Assembly (NCBI RefSeq): GCF_011601265.1
Contig: NZ_JAAOLX010000018.1
Coordinates: forward strand, 1-33,236
Direction: 5' to 3'
DNA from: Iodobacter violaceini
GTDB taxonomy: Bacteria > Pseudomonadota > Gammaproteobacteria > Burkholderiales > Chitinibacteraceae
Length of the DNA: 33,236 bases
The position numbers and the translations under genes were made by a program. A model generated the notes under the pieces. It saw only the letters and a program-made list of their open reading frames with translations, was not told the origin of the DNA and made no database searches. This document shows positions 1 to 7,759 of this stretch, in pieces (the stretch's first letter is position 1; each line of letters begins with the position of its first letter).

Positions 1-513
1 CTGCATGGCGAGGACGGCGTAGCGATCACCAGCCCGCAAAGCCAGACCATCGCCGCAGGCACAAACCTCGATCTGGTCGCCCAAAGAGACACCAACCAAA
101 CCTCCGGCCGCCGCTGGATACACAATGTTGGATCACACATCAGCCTGTTTGTAGCCGGGGTAAAAGACCAAGTTTCGCTCAAACTGATCGCAGCCAAAGG
201 CAAAATCCAGCTGCAGGCGCAGAGCGACGATATTGAAATCACCGGCGACAAAGATTTAAAAGTCACCGCCTGCAAAGAAAGCATCACTGTGGTGGCTAAA
301 GACGAAATTCTGGTCACGGCAGGGGGAGGCTATATCCGGCTGAAAGGTGGCAATATCGAAATCCACTGCCCGGGAACGGTGACGGTGAAGGGTGCGAATC
401 ATGATGTGAGCGGGCCTGCGCAAATGATGCCGCCTTTGCCGCAGTTTCCAAATACGGTTTGTATTCCATGTTTATTAGCAGCGATGAAATCAGGTAGCCC
501 TTTTATCGCTTAA
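1..513 (+). CDS. vgrG: VgrG type VI secretion spike protein, 3' end only
   Basis: Frame 1 is open from the first base of the window to the TAA at 511-513, giving about 170 residues of the C-terminal part of a VgrG/Rhs-type tip protein. The visible part is a series of short beta-strand repeats rich in I/V/L alternating with polar residues (for example LKLIAAKGKIQLQAQSDDIE, then DLKVTACKESITVV and GGYIRLKGGNIEIHCPGTV), typical of the DUF2345 beta-helical needle that follows the gp5/gp27-like core. The tail ends with a proline-rich stretch and two cysteines (MMPPLPQFPNTVCIPCLL). VgrG trimers cap the Hcp tube and carry effectors out of the cell. The following gene is a DUF4123 adaptor whose Shine-Dalgarno overlaps this stop codon, which supports one transcription unit. 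The start lies outside the window, so the N-terminal core cannot be checked. Confidence 0.88.
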   Translation: MHGEDGVAITSPQSQTIAAGTNLDLVAQRDTNQTSGRRWIHNVGSHISLFVAGVKDQVSLKLIAAKGKIQLQAQSDDIEITGDKDLKVTACKESITVVAKDEILVTAGGGYIRLKGGNIEIHCPGTVTVKGANHDVSGPAQMMPPLPQFPNTVCIPCLLAAMKSGSPFIA

Positions 514-527
514 GGAGTATTGCAAGC

Positions 528-1400
528 ATGACGAATTTAGTTGAAGTCATTCATGATACTGCCGCGCTTTATGATGCGATTGCCTCTGGTGCGGAATACG
601 GCGCACTGTATGCCGTTGTAGATTCTGCATTTAATTTGGGAATAAGTAAGCAACTAAAAAAATGGCCGTCTGTCGAGCTTTATCAAAACACTGAATTGGC
701 AGATTTAGGCAAATATTCCCCTGTCTTGTATTTGATCGGAGAGGATCACAGCGCAGCACATATTGCCAAATTGATAGAGCTGTGCAAGGGGCAGCCCATG
801 CTGAGCTTTATTCGCAGTGCTTGTGATTTAAGCGATTTAAAACAGCATCTGGAGTATTTGCTAAAGGTTTATTGCGAAGACAACACAGAATGGCCGTTGC
901 GCTATGCCGATACACGGATATTAATTTCTCTTTTTGATGTATTAAATGAAGAGCAAAAAAGCATATTGCTTGAGCCTGTTCACTGCTGGATGATCCCTGA
1001 TCGATTTGGGAAAATACAAAATCAGTTTGGTAATAATAAAAATACTGCGCTTTGGAATGCGGAAGCGGGTGTGTTGAAAATGGATGAAAATCAGTTTTCT
1101 GAAATGATTGATGCGGCAACGCCTGATTCTATTTTAGCAACCGTGCGGGATCAATACAGCAGTATTTTATTGCCCTATACCTGCGGTGAGCAGTTTAAAC
1201 GGGTAGAGCAAGGAGTAAAAGACGCAAAAGAATTACAGCTGAATGGCGCTCAGGAAGTACTGCAAATGGCACTGCTTCAGCTAATGGCCGCAGAAGGCAT
1301 TAATCAGTCTGCAGATTACGCCGTATTCAAAAAAATAATACTAGATGGACAAGAGCTGGCGGATGCCATAAACCATTTGCCCGCCACTTTCTGGCGGTAA
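528..1400 (+). CDS. DUF4123 domain protein, T6SS effector chaperone/adaptor (Tap/TEC-like)
   Basis: This 290-residue protein has no signal peptide. Its N-terminal half (about residues 15-140) matches the DUF4123 pattern: an opening strand-helix unit with ALYAVVDSAFN, then YSPVLYLIGE, and the basic/aromatic FIRSACDLSDLKQHLEYLLKV stretch with WPLRYADTRIL. Proteins of this family bind a specific effector in the cytoplasm and mount it on the cognate VgrG. Its place directly after vgrG (14 bases) and before a lipase effector fits that role, with the Tle1-like protein encoded at 1958-3925 as the likely cargo. The AAGGAG at 512-517 overlaps the vgrG stop and sets the ATG at 528. The C-terminal half is helical and variable, as expected for the cargo-specific part. 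Family assignment is from sequence pattern; the cargo is inferred from neighbours. Confidence 0.85.
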   Translation: MTNLVEVIHDTAALYDAIASGAEYGALYAVVDSAFNLGISKQLKKWPSVELYQNTELADLGKYSPVLYLIGEDHSAAHIAKLIELCKGQPMLSFIRSACDLSDLKQHLEYLLKVYCEDNTEWPLRYADTRILISLFDVLNEEQKSILLEPVHCWMIPDRFGKIQNQFGNNKNTALWNAEAGVLKMDENQFSEMIDAATPDSILATVRDQYSSILLPYTCGEQFKRVEQGVKDAKELQLNGAQEVLQMALLQLMAAEGINQSADYAVFKKIILDGQELADAINHLPATFWR

Positions 1401-1424
1401 GTATTTTCAGAAAAGGAGTGATAT

Positions 1425-1958
1425 ATGAAAAATAAATTGAATACTATACCTCGCGCCGTATTTGTAGCACTGATGGTATTAACCATTAGCGCGTGCAGCA
1501 GTTACGAGCGTTTTCCCGGGCAAAATAAGATTGCAGAAAATAAAGCCAGGGCTGCGGAGGAGTTGGAGAAGGAAATACCGATGCTGGGTGTTGGGACGAT
1601 GTGTGTTGAACATTCTAATGTTGATTATATCCATACTTATTATGTTCAAGAGCCCTTTAGTAGCAATATGGAGGGGGGGGGGAATTGCGGGAAGTTGGTT
1701 GCTGGTGGGTATAGATTGCCTAGGAAGTGGCAGCAAGGAATGAAGGTGAAAGTCCGTTGGAATCGCCCAATAAAAGGTAAAGATAATTGGATTGAAAAAT
1801 ATACGACTATTATGCCGTATGACACACCGGGTATTTTATATGTGCATTTCTTTGAAAATGATCAAGTGCGGGTTGTCTCTTCAGCATATGATGGCCCATC
1901 AAGCCCAGATCATCCTATTTCAATAAATTCCATTACGCCTCCGCTTGAGGTTAAATAA
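1425..1958 (+). CDS. DUF3304-like lipoprotein, probable periplasmic immunity protein of the lipase effector
   Basis: This 177-residue protein begins with a lipoprotein signal peptide: a basic start, a hydrophobic core and a lipobox ending ISAC with Cys24, followed by Ser at +2, which points to the outer membrane. The mature part resembles DUF3304 proteins often found beside T6SS phospholipases, with the pattern VDYIHTYYVQEPFSSN, a Cys near residue 88, LPRKW and a MKVKVRWNRP strand. The AAGGAG at 1413-1418 fixes the start. Its TAA (1956-1958) overlaps the ATG of the lipase gene by one base, so the two are translationally coupled, as expected for an immunity-effector pair. A periplasm-facing lipoprotein fits a lipase that attacks phospholipid from the periplasm. 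The gene contains ten consecutive G at 1673-1682. A change of one base there truncates the protein soon after. The immunity role is inferred, not shown. Confidence 0.8.
   Translation: MKNKLNTIPRAVFVALMVLTISACSSYERFPGQNKIAENKARAAEELEKEIPMLGVGTMCVEHSNVDYIHTYYVQEPFSSNMEGGGNCGKLVAGGYRLPRKWQQGMKVKVRWNRPIKGKDNWIEKYTTIMPYDTPGILYVHFFENDQVRVVSSAYDGPSSPDHPISINSITPPLEVK
1673..1682 (+). repeat. G10 homopolymer inside the immunity lipoprotein gene
   Basis: Ten consecutive G encode the end of a Glu codon and three Gly codons (residues 83-86). Adding one G brings an in-frame TAG within about 14 codons; losing one brings a TGA within about 22 codons. Tracts of this length are prone to slippage in many bacteria, so this may be a phase-variable site or a spot prone to sequencing error. 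Confidence 0.85.
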
Positions 1959-3925
1959 TGGGAGCAATTAATTCTGCTCCAAAGCGTATCGAGGATAGTG
2001 CTGAAAAAGAGTTAGCCCTGCCGCCAAGTGAAATCATGAAAAGGATTTGCTCAGCGGAGCCAGCTACTCCTACTTCATGTAAGTTAGACGTAGCAATTAG
2101 TCTATTTTTTGATGGCACTAACAATAATATGCAGCGTGATGAAGCCGATTTATCACATAGTAATATTGTTCGTTTGTTTAAGTCGCATAAAGCCACTAAT
2201 GTGAAGAATTCCCTGTTTAAATCTGGGTGTTATGCTACTTATATTCCTGGTGTAGGGACTCGTTTTGAGGTGAACGATGAGTTGCGTGAAACTGCAGATG
2301 GTAAGGCGATGGCTAAGGGCGGACAGGCCCGTATATTATATGCATTACTCCATACCTATAATGCAGTACACAAGGCAATTGTCAATGATAAAGATTGGTT
2401 AAATGAAAATGATATTGCCAAAAAAATCAAAGCCTATAAAGAGGATGTAGAACAGCAGAATAATTATGATCCACAAAGACGGCAGCCCAGGCCTAATCGC
2501 AAGAGCTGGTTTGCCGATTTGCGTGAGGAATTAAATAAAAAGCTGGAAGAAGCGCGGCAAGCTAAGCCTAAACCGATGATTCCGGCCATTAAGGTGGCGG
2601 TATTTGGTTTCTCTCGCGGGGCGATTGAGGCGCGGGCTTTTTGCTATTGGCTGGATGCCGCTTTGGATCATGGCTGTATTTGCGGTATTCCGGTGGAAAT
2701 CAATTTTTTAGGTTTGTTTGATTCGGTGGCATCGGTTGGCTTGGCTAATTCTGCCTCTGAAACCACAATACTCTGGTTTGCCAATGGGCATTTTGATTGG
2801 GCAGCGGAAACGCTGAAACCATTGCCGGGCTTAGTTAAAAAAACGGTGCACTATATTGCAGCGCACGAGCAGCGGATGAATTTCCCGATTACCCGTGTAT
2901 TAGGCGGTAATGCCAGCGAATATATCTATCCCGGTGTGCATTCGGATATTGGCGGGGGCTACGGTAAAAATGATCAGGGCCGCGCGGGCAGTATAGGAAA
3001 AATGCTTTCCCAGGTGCCTTTATTACATATGCATAAGGCGGCAGTGATGGCCGGTGTACCGCTGGCGCTGTATCAGGAGATGGATGACAGGCTGAAAGTT
3101 GATTTTGAACTTGATGCAGAATTAGCCAAACGCTGGAATTTATATATGGCGGCTGGTGCATGGGCGGGTAGTTATGAAGAACTAATCAATGCCCATATGC
3201 GAATGTATTATCGCTATCGCCGTTTTTATTTAAATGGCTTTGAAAAATCAGAAGCTTTTAAAAATGCCAACCCACAAGAGAAAGAAGATATAAGCAGCTA
3301 TAACGCCCTTTTGCAGGGTGATTTAAAATTATTAAAAGAGCGTGCAAATGGCGGCAGGCCAAGGCCTCCTGAGCGTGGCCGTTTTCCTGTTAATGATAAT
3401 ATTGATTTTCAGCAAAATTCCAAATTGGCTAATAAGCGGGCATTGTCCAGATCGGATCATCGTAATAAACCGGATGCGATAGAAAGTATGGCATTAGAAA
3501 TATTTGATGCCGTACCGGATACCACCTTGCCGCCCGAATTACAATTGCTGGATCTGCATGTGCATGATTCTTTGGCCGGGTTTTATCTGGCGGGTTATGT
3601 AACGAAAGAAGAGAAAGCCGAGCGTTTATTGGAAATGCAAAAGGATCCTCCTTCTGAGAAAAAAGCCTATGACAGGAAAGTGTATGAAAATGCGCAGGCA
3701 GACCCTGAGATCAGAGATTTATTAACAAATAAACGAAAAATGAAAAAAGACAGCGAACGGGTTTTTTCTGTTGAAGAGCAGGATAAATTAAAAACGGATA
3801 AAGTTTTCCCAGTGCTGACCGATGCCGATGCGCCTGAGCTAAGAAACGTTTTGATTACCTCTCAAACCTGGACAAGGCGTGAGGGCGGCGGCTATTTGAA
3901 AGACAGATACATCTTCCCCGATTAA
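1958..3925 (+). CDS. T6SS phospholipase effector, Tle1-like (DUF2235)
   Basis: This 655-residue alpha/beta-hydrolase has no signal peptide, as expected for an effector delivered by T6SS. The DUF2235 opening strand with FFDGTNNN lies at residues 50-57. The nucleophile elbow GFSRG is at 217-221 (Ser219), followed by the usual ARAFCYWL helix. A candidate acidic residue is Asp255 in GLFDSVASVG, and the catalytic His is probably His328 in PGVHSDIGGGYG. Tle1 enzymes cleave ester bonds of membrane phospholipids (PLA2-type in characterised members) in the target's periplasm. Beyond about residue 400 the protein is mainly helical and charged, comparable with the membrane-docking module of Tle1. It starts one base inside the lipoprotein gene, and a DUF4123 adaptor and VgrG lie upstream. 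Family assignment is strong; positional specificity of the lipase cannot be read from sequence. Confidence 0.9.
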   Translation: MGAINSAPKRIEDSAEKELALPPSEIMKRICSAEPATPTSCKLDVAISLFFDGTNNNMQRDEADLSHSNIVRLFKSHKATNVKNSLFKSGCYATYIPGVGTRFEVNDELRETADGKAMAKGGQARILYALLHTYNAVHKAIVNDKDWLNENDIAKKIKAYKEDVEQQNNYDPQRRQPRPNRKSWFADLREELNKKLEEARQAKPKPMIPAIKVAVFGFSRGAIEARAFCYWLDAALDHGCICGIPVEINFLGLFDSVASVGLANSASETTILWFANGHFDWAAETLKPLPGLVKKTVHYIAAHEQRMNFPITRVLGGNASEYIYPGVHSDIGGGYGKNDQGRAGSIGKMLSQVPLLHMHKAAVMAGVPLALYQEMDDRLKVDFELDAELAKRWNLYMAAGAWAGSYEELINAHMRMYYRYRRFYLNGFEKSEAFKNANPQEKEDISSYNALLQGDLKLLKERANGGRPRPPERGRFPVNDNIDFQQNSKLANKRALSRSDHRNKPDAIESMALEIFDAVPDTTLPPELQLLDLHVHDSLAGFYLAGYVTKEEKAERLLEMQKDPPSEKKAYDRKVYENAQADPEIRDLLTNKRKMKKDSERVFSVEEQDKLKTDKVFPVLTDADAPELRNVLITSQTWTRREGGGYLKDRYIFPD

Positions 3926-3932
3926 GTATCGC

Positions 3933-3973
3933 AGCCTTGGTGAAAATTAATTTTTACCAAGGCTTTATTTATT
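3933..3973 (+). terminator. Rho-independent terminator after the lipase gene
   Basis: AGCCTTGGT (3933-3941) pairs with ACCAAGGCT (3956-3964). The A-rich and T-rich inner sequence can extend the stem, and a T-rich tail TTATTTATTTT follows. It lies 8 bases after the lipase stop and separates the effector operon from the next gene. Confidence 0.75.
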
Positions 3974-4007
3974 TTGAACCCCCCGTTATTTTACCTGCTG
4001 TGATTTA

Positions 4008-5123
4008 ATGCGAAAGAAAACACAATCTAAATCTGTATTTAGACAAGAAAATACGCCAATTAGAAGTTTAAATGTCATTCAAACGAATCATGTTCCGACC
4101 AAGGCAGAGAAATTCACCCAATGGCTGGGTGTTTCACTGCTGTTTTTAAGTATTTTCTCTTTGTTCCTGGGTTTGGCAGGTCTGGCTATGATCTTTATTC
4201 GGCTGGATGGGATGCAATGGTATGTGCCGGGCGATTGGCTAAAATATCAAGCAATCAGTATTTTTGTTTTGATGCTGGGAAGCTGGTTTTTTCTTGCTTA
4301 TTCAGAGCGAAAATTGATTATTCGTTTTAATAAAAGTGGCTGCTGGTTTAATCAGCATAGTGATCCGCTGGACTGGTCTGATTTAGAAATATCATTTTTA
4401 ATGAGAAATCGTGTTAAGGCGCAAACCACGCAATCGCAGCAGGCTTATTCATTTGAGCTTAAAATTGGCTCGCCGGGGCATGGAGTATTTCATTATTCTG
4501 GCAGGGGGGCTGATGTTGCTGTTTTAAAAGAACTGCTTCAATTTTTGCCTCAGGGGGCATTGAGCTGCCTGACTACAGATTGGACTACGCCTGTTTCGGG
4601 GAATAATCGATGGCGCGCGCATAGTGTGGCGAATAAAAGCAGAAAGTATGCCGCTATTTTTGGATTTATCTCCTTGTTTTTATGGATGACAGCAAGCATC
4701 GTTTTTATGCCAGATTTAATCATGAGTGGAATACTAGCCTTTACTCCCTATTTTCCACAGCCTGATATATCTGTCCGTTCTGACGAATATATGGGCTATA
4801 GCATGGTTTTAATGTTAATGGGAGGCGGTGCAGGTGCATGGCTGATAAATTGGGGGCTGGAATTTACGCGTGATTATTTGTCTGCTGATAAAGATGGTCT
4901 TTACAGCAAGCAGCATGGGCTAATCCCTTGGGATAAGATTACTTGCATGAAAAGTTTTGCTTTGGGGCGTGACAATGGGGAGGCGCTGCAAATCTCATTC
5001 TTGAATCCGGCTTCAGTCATGATCACTCACCGATGGCAAGTCGGTTTATTCAGCAGTGTGGCTAAGTTTGCAGAAGTTTGCGAAGCAGGCTGCCTGGAGT
5101 TTGGCCAGCTAAGGCCTGACTGA
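4008..5123 (+). CDS. Unrecognised membrane protein with four predicted helices
   Basis: I do not recognise a named family. The 371-residue protein has a 35-residue polar, basic N-terminus and hydrophobic segments at about 40-64, 80-98, 214-234 and 262-282. A soluble domain of about 115 residues lies between helices 2 and 3, and a roughly 90-residue tail follows helix 4. The two halves have similar layouts: a helix pair followed by a strand-rich domain containing a Trp-Asp or Trp-Asp-Lys turn (PLDWSDLEISF; LIPWDKITCM), resembling the bPH/YcxB-like arrangement of small membrane proteins. This suggests internal duplication. The start has no clear Shine-Dalgarno. The gene follows the lipase terminator and precedes the Sel1 gene, so it may be an accessory or immunity gene of the T6SS cassette, but position is the only support. 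Confidence 0.65.
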   Translation: MRKKTQSKSVFRQENTPIRSLNVIQTNHVPTKAEKFTQWLGVSLLFLSIFSLFLGLAGLAMIFIRLDGMQWYVPGDWLKYQAISIFVLMLGSWFFLAYSERKLIIRFNKSGCWFNQHSDPLDWSDLEISFLMRNRVKAQTTQSQQAYSFELKIGSPGHGVFHYSGRGADVAVLKELLQFLPQGALSCLTTDWTTPVSGNNRWRAHSVANKSRKYAAIFGFISLFLWMTASIVFMPDLIMSGILAFTPYFPQPDISVRSDEYMGYSMVLMLMGGGAGAWLINWGLEFTRDYLSADKDGLYSKQHGLIPWDKITCMKSFALGRDNGEALQISFLNPASVMITHRWQVGLFSSVAKFAEVCEAGCLEFGQLRPD

Positions 5124-5362
5124 TGCCAATTAGCTGCGAAGGCTGGGGCATTATTCGTGCAGGAATGTCTGCGGATCTATCATGTTCGCGAGAGGGGAGA
5201 ATTACTCCTACAAAACCAGCATATTATTAAAGTGAAATTTTCTCGTCGCCTTCAATAAGTACTTATATGAAAGCAATACGTTGTTCCGACAGCCCGATTA
5301 GAGTGATTTTATAGCAAGTTTAAGTATGCTCAAGAACTATAGCCAATAGCAGAAAGATCAAT
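5124..5362. other. Intergenic gap without a recognisable gene
   Basis: These 239 bases lie between the membrane protein and the Sel1 protein. No open frame of note, hairpin-terminator or clear promoter stands out. Base composition turns AT-rich towards the Sel1 start. Confidence 0.5.
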
Positions 5363-6397
5363 ATGCGAAAATTTAATCGAATATTACTATTTACTGCATT
5401 GTTTTCCCCTTTCTATTCTATTTCTGGCCCTTTAAGTAGTATAAGCCTAAATAAAATGGAAAGCATCAAAGTAAAGTTATCTTTTTTCTGTGCGAAAGAG
5501 CAGGAAGTTTTACCTGAATTAGCAGCAGAGCCGGATTTGCTGTTTAAATATGCACGCTACTTGGATAAGAATAATATCCTAGCCCAGGATGCGTCTGTAT
5601 ACACGGAAGTTGGTCGTTTGTATCGGATTGCTACGGCGCATGGCCATCATAAAGCCAGTATTAATTTACAGAATGGCATGATGCGCAAGAAGTTTAGTGG
5701 GGATTCAACAGAGATGGCTGATTGGGCGCAGGCACTGATTAAAGATAATATACCCGCAGGTTATTTTTTAATGGGAGTTTATATTAAGAGTGGTAGTGCG
5801 GGCATTCATCAGGATGCTGCATTGGCTTTGCGATACTTTCGTAAAGCCGCCGATATGGGGAATCCAGATGCTCAGTATTATGTTGGTGATAAATTATCTG
5901 CCATTGATAATGCCCCTGATGTGGCTGTTCAGTTATGGGGGTGTGCAGCAGATCAGGGGAATGCAGACGCGGCAAGGGCTTTAGGAGATCATCAATCAGT
6001 GTATAAGAGATATGATGCAGCAGTGAGCGCGTTTCAGTTAGGAGTGGCGGCGGGAAGTAGTAGCTCAGCACTTGCTTTGGAAAATGCATTTAAATCACCG
6101 TCCATAGATGACCGCTTATATTATTTGGCGCAGGATAAGGATGATGAACGAGTTGAACGTTACCATAAAATAAGAAAATTTTTAAGCGCATATTCCTACG
6201 CCAAGCCTAAGGTTCCTGATTTAGATCAGATTGCGCCCTTACCTCCTGCCAAGCTCCCAAAATGGGATGGTACATTTCAATGGCTGAAAGAGTTTAAAGC
6301 GAATATTGCACCAGAAAAACCATCAGAAGCACTTATAAAAAAACTGGCAGATGCGAAAGGCTTGGATGTAGCTACGGGGATGCCTTTGAAAAAGTAA
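5363..6397 (+). CDS. Secreted Sel1-repeat protein, possible T6SS immunity protein
   Basis: This 344-residue protein starts with a Sec signal peptide (RKFNR, then a hydrophobic run, cleavage probably near residue 22 after SISG), so it should act in the periplasm. The centre contains Sel1-type helical repeats with the A-x-x-W/Y-x-x-x-A-A-x-x-G-x-x-x-A pattern: around residues 104-130, 152-180 (ALRYFRKAADMGNPDAQYYV), 186-212 (WGCAADQGNADAARALGD) and 217-242. The C-terminus is proline- and lysine-rich. Sel1 repeats mediate protein-protein contacts, and Sel1 proteins serve as immunity partners of phospholipase-D T6SS effectors such as Pseudomonas PldB. Here a similar role beside the Tle1-like lipase is plausible but inferred. 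A long inverted repeat directly after the stop ends the unit. Confidence 0.78.
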   Translation: MRKFNRILLFTALFSPFYSISGPLSSISLNKMESIKVKLSFFCAKEQEVLPELAAEPDLLFKYARYLDKNNILAQDASVYTEVGRLYRIATAHGHHKASINLQNGMMRKKFSGDSTEMADWAQALIKDNIPAGYFLMGVYIKSGSAGIHQDAALALRYFRKAADMGNPDAQYYVGDKLSAIDNAPDVAVQLWGCAADQGNADAARALGDHQSVYKRYDAAVSAFQLGVAAGSSSSALALENAFKSPSIDDRLYYLAQDKDDERVERYHKIRKFLSAYSYAKPKVPDLDQIAPLPPAKLPKWDGTFQWLKEFKANIAPEKPSEALIKKLADAKGLDVATGMPLKK

Positions 6398-6405
6398 TGC
6401 TTTAT

Positions 6406-6446
6406 AAACAGAAACCAGCATATTTTTAATATGCTGGCTTCTGTTT
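6406..6446 (+). terminator. Strong hairpin terminator after the Sel1 gene
   Basis: Arms 6406-6423 and 6429-6446 pair over 18 positions with a single mismatch around a five-base T/A loop. The stem begins AAACAGAA and ends TTCTGTTT, so A/T flanks exist on both sides. It could work in both directions, ending the T6SS cassette here and any transcript coming from the minus-strand gene at 6514-7074. Confidence 0.8.
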
Positions 6447-6513
6447 GATTAAGTCATTCACTGGCTGTGCTTGTTTGGAAATATATAGTTAATTGCCTGT
6501 TTGTAATTGATTT

Positions 6514-7074
6514 TTATTTGGGGCTTTCCGCCTCAGCCATATCCCGCTTCGCCCGTCTTTCCGCCATTTTATTGTCGTAAGCGCTTTTATGGGCGATGTA
6601 TAAGACGCGCTCTACTTCGGCGCAGACATAGCCTTTTTGATCGATCAGTTGCACGGGGTAGACGCGGTCTATTTCCGGGGTGAGGGCGAGCAGGTCGCGG
6701 ATTTCGGTGAGCTCCGATTCATCGATTTTAAACTCGGCCACCAGCGTGCCGCGGCCCGGGCGTTTAAAGCGGATGGTGCCGCCTTTATCCCAAACTACAT
6801 AATCATCCCCCAGATTAAAATACAGCATGCTCATATAAAATGGGTCGGTGGCGGCAAACATGCTGCCGCCAAAAATTGTGCCATTGATATTGCGCGTTTT
6901 CCAATTCAGCGGCAGCTCCACGCGGATATATCGCACATCAGGCGATACTTCACGTACTTTGCAGCCGGTGCGGCGAATGGCGGGAAACCAGTTCAAGCCA
7001 AGCTTCATCAGTTTAGCGGCAAGCCGCGGACGGGCAACGATGGCGAGGGCGATCTTTCTGAAAAAAGGCGACAT
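6514..7074 (-). CDS. DUF4442 domain protein (hotdog-fold, thioesterase-like)
   Basis: This 186-residue protein matches the DUF4442 pattern of the hotdog superfamily. It has a helical N-terminus (SPFFRKIALAI), a strand with VRYIRVELPLNW, then the central helix with NGTIFGGSMFAATDPFY (about residues 64-80), and strands with DYVVWDKGGTIRFKRPG. Hotdog proteins with this Gly-Gly-Ser-Met/Ala-Asp helix are related to acyl-CoA thioesterases, but no reaction is established for this subfamily. No signal peptide or membrane segment is visible. The C-terminal tail is charged and probably disordered. It lies downstream of cadR on the same strand with a 44-base gap, so some cotranscription is possible. A metal-related role is not indicated by its sequence. 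Confidence 0.85.
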   Translation of the reverse strand: MSPFFRKIALAIVARPRLAAKLMKLGLNWFPAIRRTGCKVREVSPDVRYIRVELPLNWKTRNINGTIFGGSMFAATDPFYMSMLYFNLGDDYVVWDKGGTIRFKRPGRGTLVAEFKIDESELTEIRDLLALTPEIDRVYPVQLIDQKGYVCAEVERVLYIAHKSAYDNKMAERRAKRDMAEAESPK

Positions 7075-7118
7075 TCACGAATCCGGTGGTGAGGTGTGGG
7101 TTTTGCGTGTGTAAGATA

Positions 7119-7550
7119 CTAGCCTAAATGAGTATGCCGTTCAGGTGTATTGCTGACTTCCATATTATTTAAACCTTGCACAATGCCGCAGTCTTGCACT
7201 GCTTGCTCGCTCTGGCACAGCTGCCTGAGTGTTTTTAGCTGCGCTTCCAGCTTCAGCAGCTCCTGAATCCGGATGCTGACATGTTCTATATGCGTGTCGA
7301 GCAGATTATTCACTGAGTGGCAGTTGTCTTCAGGCTGATCCATCAGTTGCAATAAGGCACGGATTTCCTGATGCGTCATATCCAGCGCCCGACAGTTACG
7401 AATAAAGCTTAAGCGCTCCAGATGAATCTCGTTGTAATCACGATAATTGCCGCTGGTGCGGGCAGGCGCAGGCAACAGCGCTTCCTTTTCGTAATAGCGG
7501 ATGGTTTCTACTGTGCATTGTGCGGCCTGGGCGAGTTCACCGATTTTCAT
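7119..7550 (-). CDS. cadR: Cd(II)/Pb(II)-responsive MerR-family regulator CadR
   Basis: This 143-residue protein is of standard MerR length. The winged helix-turn-helix occupies residues 1-70 (MKIGELAQAAQCTVETIRYY, then the wing SGNYRDY). A dimerisation helix follows at about 80-115. Metal-binding cysteines are visible at Cys77 (EDNCHSVN), Cys112 (RQLC) and Cys121 (QDCG), the CadR/PbrR arrangement, and the His-containing tail HTHLG adds potential ligands. In this family the dimer sits between the -35 and -10 boxes of its target promoter and untwists the DNA when metal binds. It is divergent from the cadA ATPase gene, whose promoter has the expected overlong spacer. An AAGGAA at 7555-7560 (read on the minus strand) supports the start. 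The choice of Cd/Pb over Zn rests on the cysteine pattern. Confidence 0.92.
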   Translation of the reverse strand: MKIGELAQAAQCTVETIRYYEKEALLPAPARTSGNYRDYNEIHLERLSFIRNCRALDMTHQEIRALLQLMDQPEDNCHSVNNLLDTHIEHVSIRIQELLKLEAQLKTLRQLCQSEQAVQDCGIVQGLNNMEVSNTPERHTHLG

Positions 7551-7700
7551 GGTTTTCCTTCTTGCTTGAGCTAAGTTTTACGCACGCCCTTGGTTCATGT
7601 GCATGCTGATTTTAGGTAAGCAAAGCCCACTGATATCTTTGCTTCACGCCAAAGGCTGGCGGATGTCAGCTGCCTGGCAAAACATATTTTGCAATGGTGC

Positions 7701-7731
7701 TTGACCCTAAAGTGGCTTCAGGCTGTGTAAT
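7701..7731 (+). promoter_or_regulatory. cadA promoter with CadR operator
   Basis: TTGACC (7701-7706) and TGTAAT (7726-7731) form -35 and -10 boxes separated by 19 bases, the overlong spacing typical of MerR-activated promoters. Within the spacer lies the imperfect dyad ACCCTaaagtggcttcAGGCT (7704-7724), close to known CadR/PbrR operators of the form ACCCTATAG-N-AGGGT. The GTG start of cadA at 7760 lies 29 bases downstream. Confidence 0.82.
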
Positions 7732-7759
7732 GCTCTAAAGCATATCAGGAGTACGCACC

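Noticed and set aside
1381-1397. Hairpin CCGCCA/TGGCGG at the end of the DUF4123 gene
   Set aside because: Only 6 bp, without a T tract, and inside the coding sequence; the next gene has its own good ribosome-binding site, so termination is unlikely.
6637-7092. Plus-strand open frame of 151 codons
   Set aside because: Shadow of the DUF4442 gene on the other strand.
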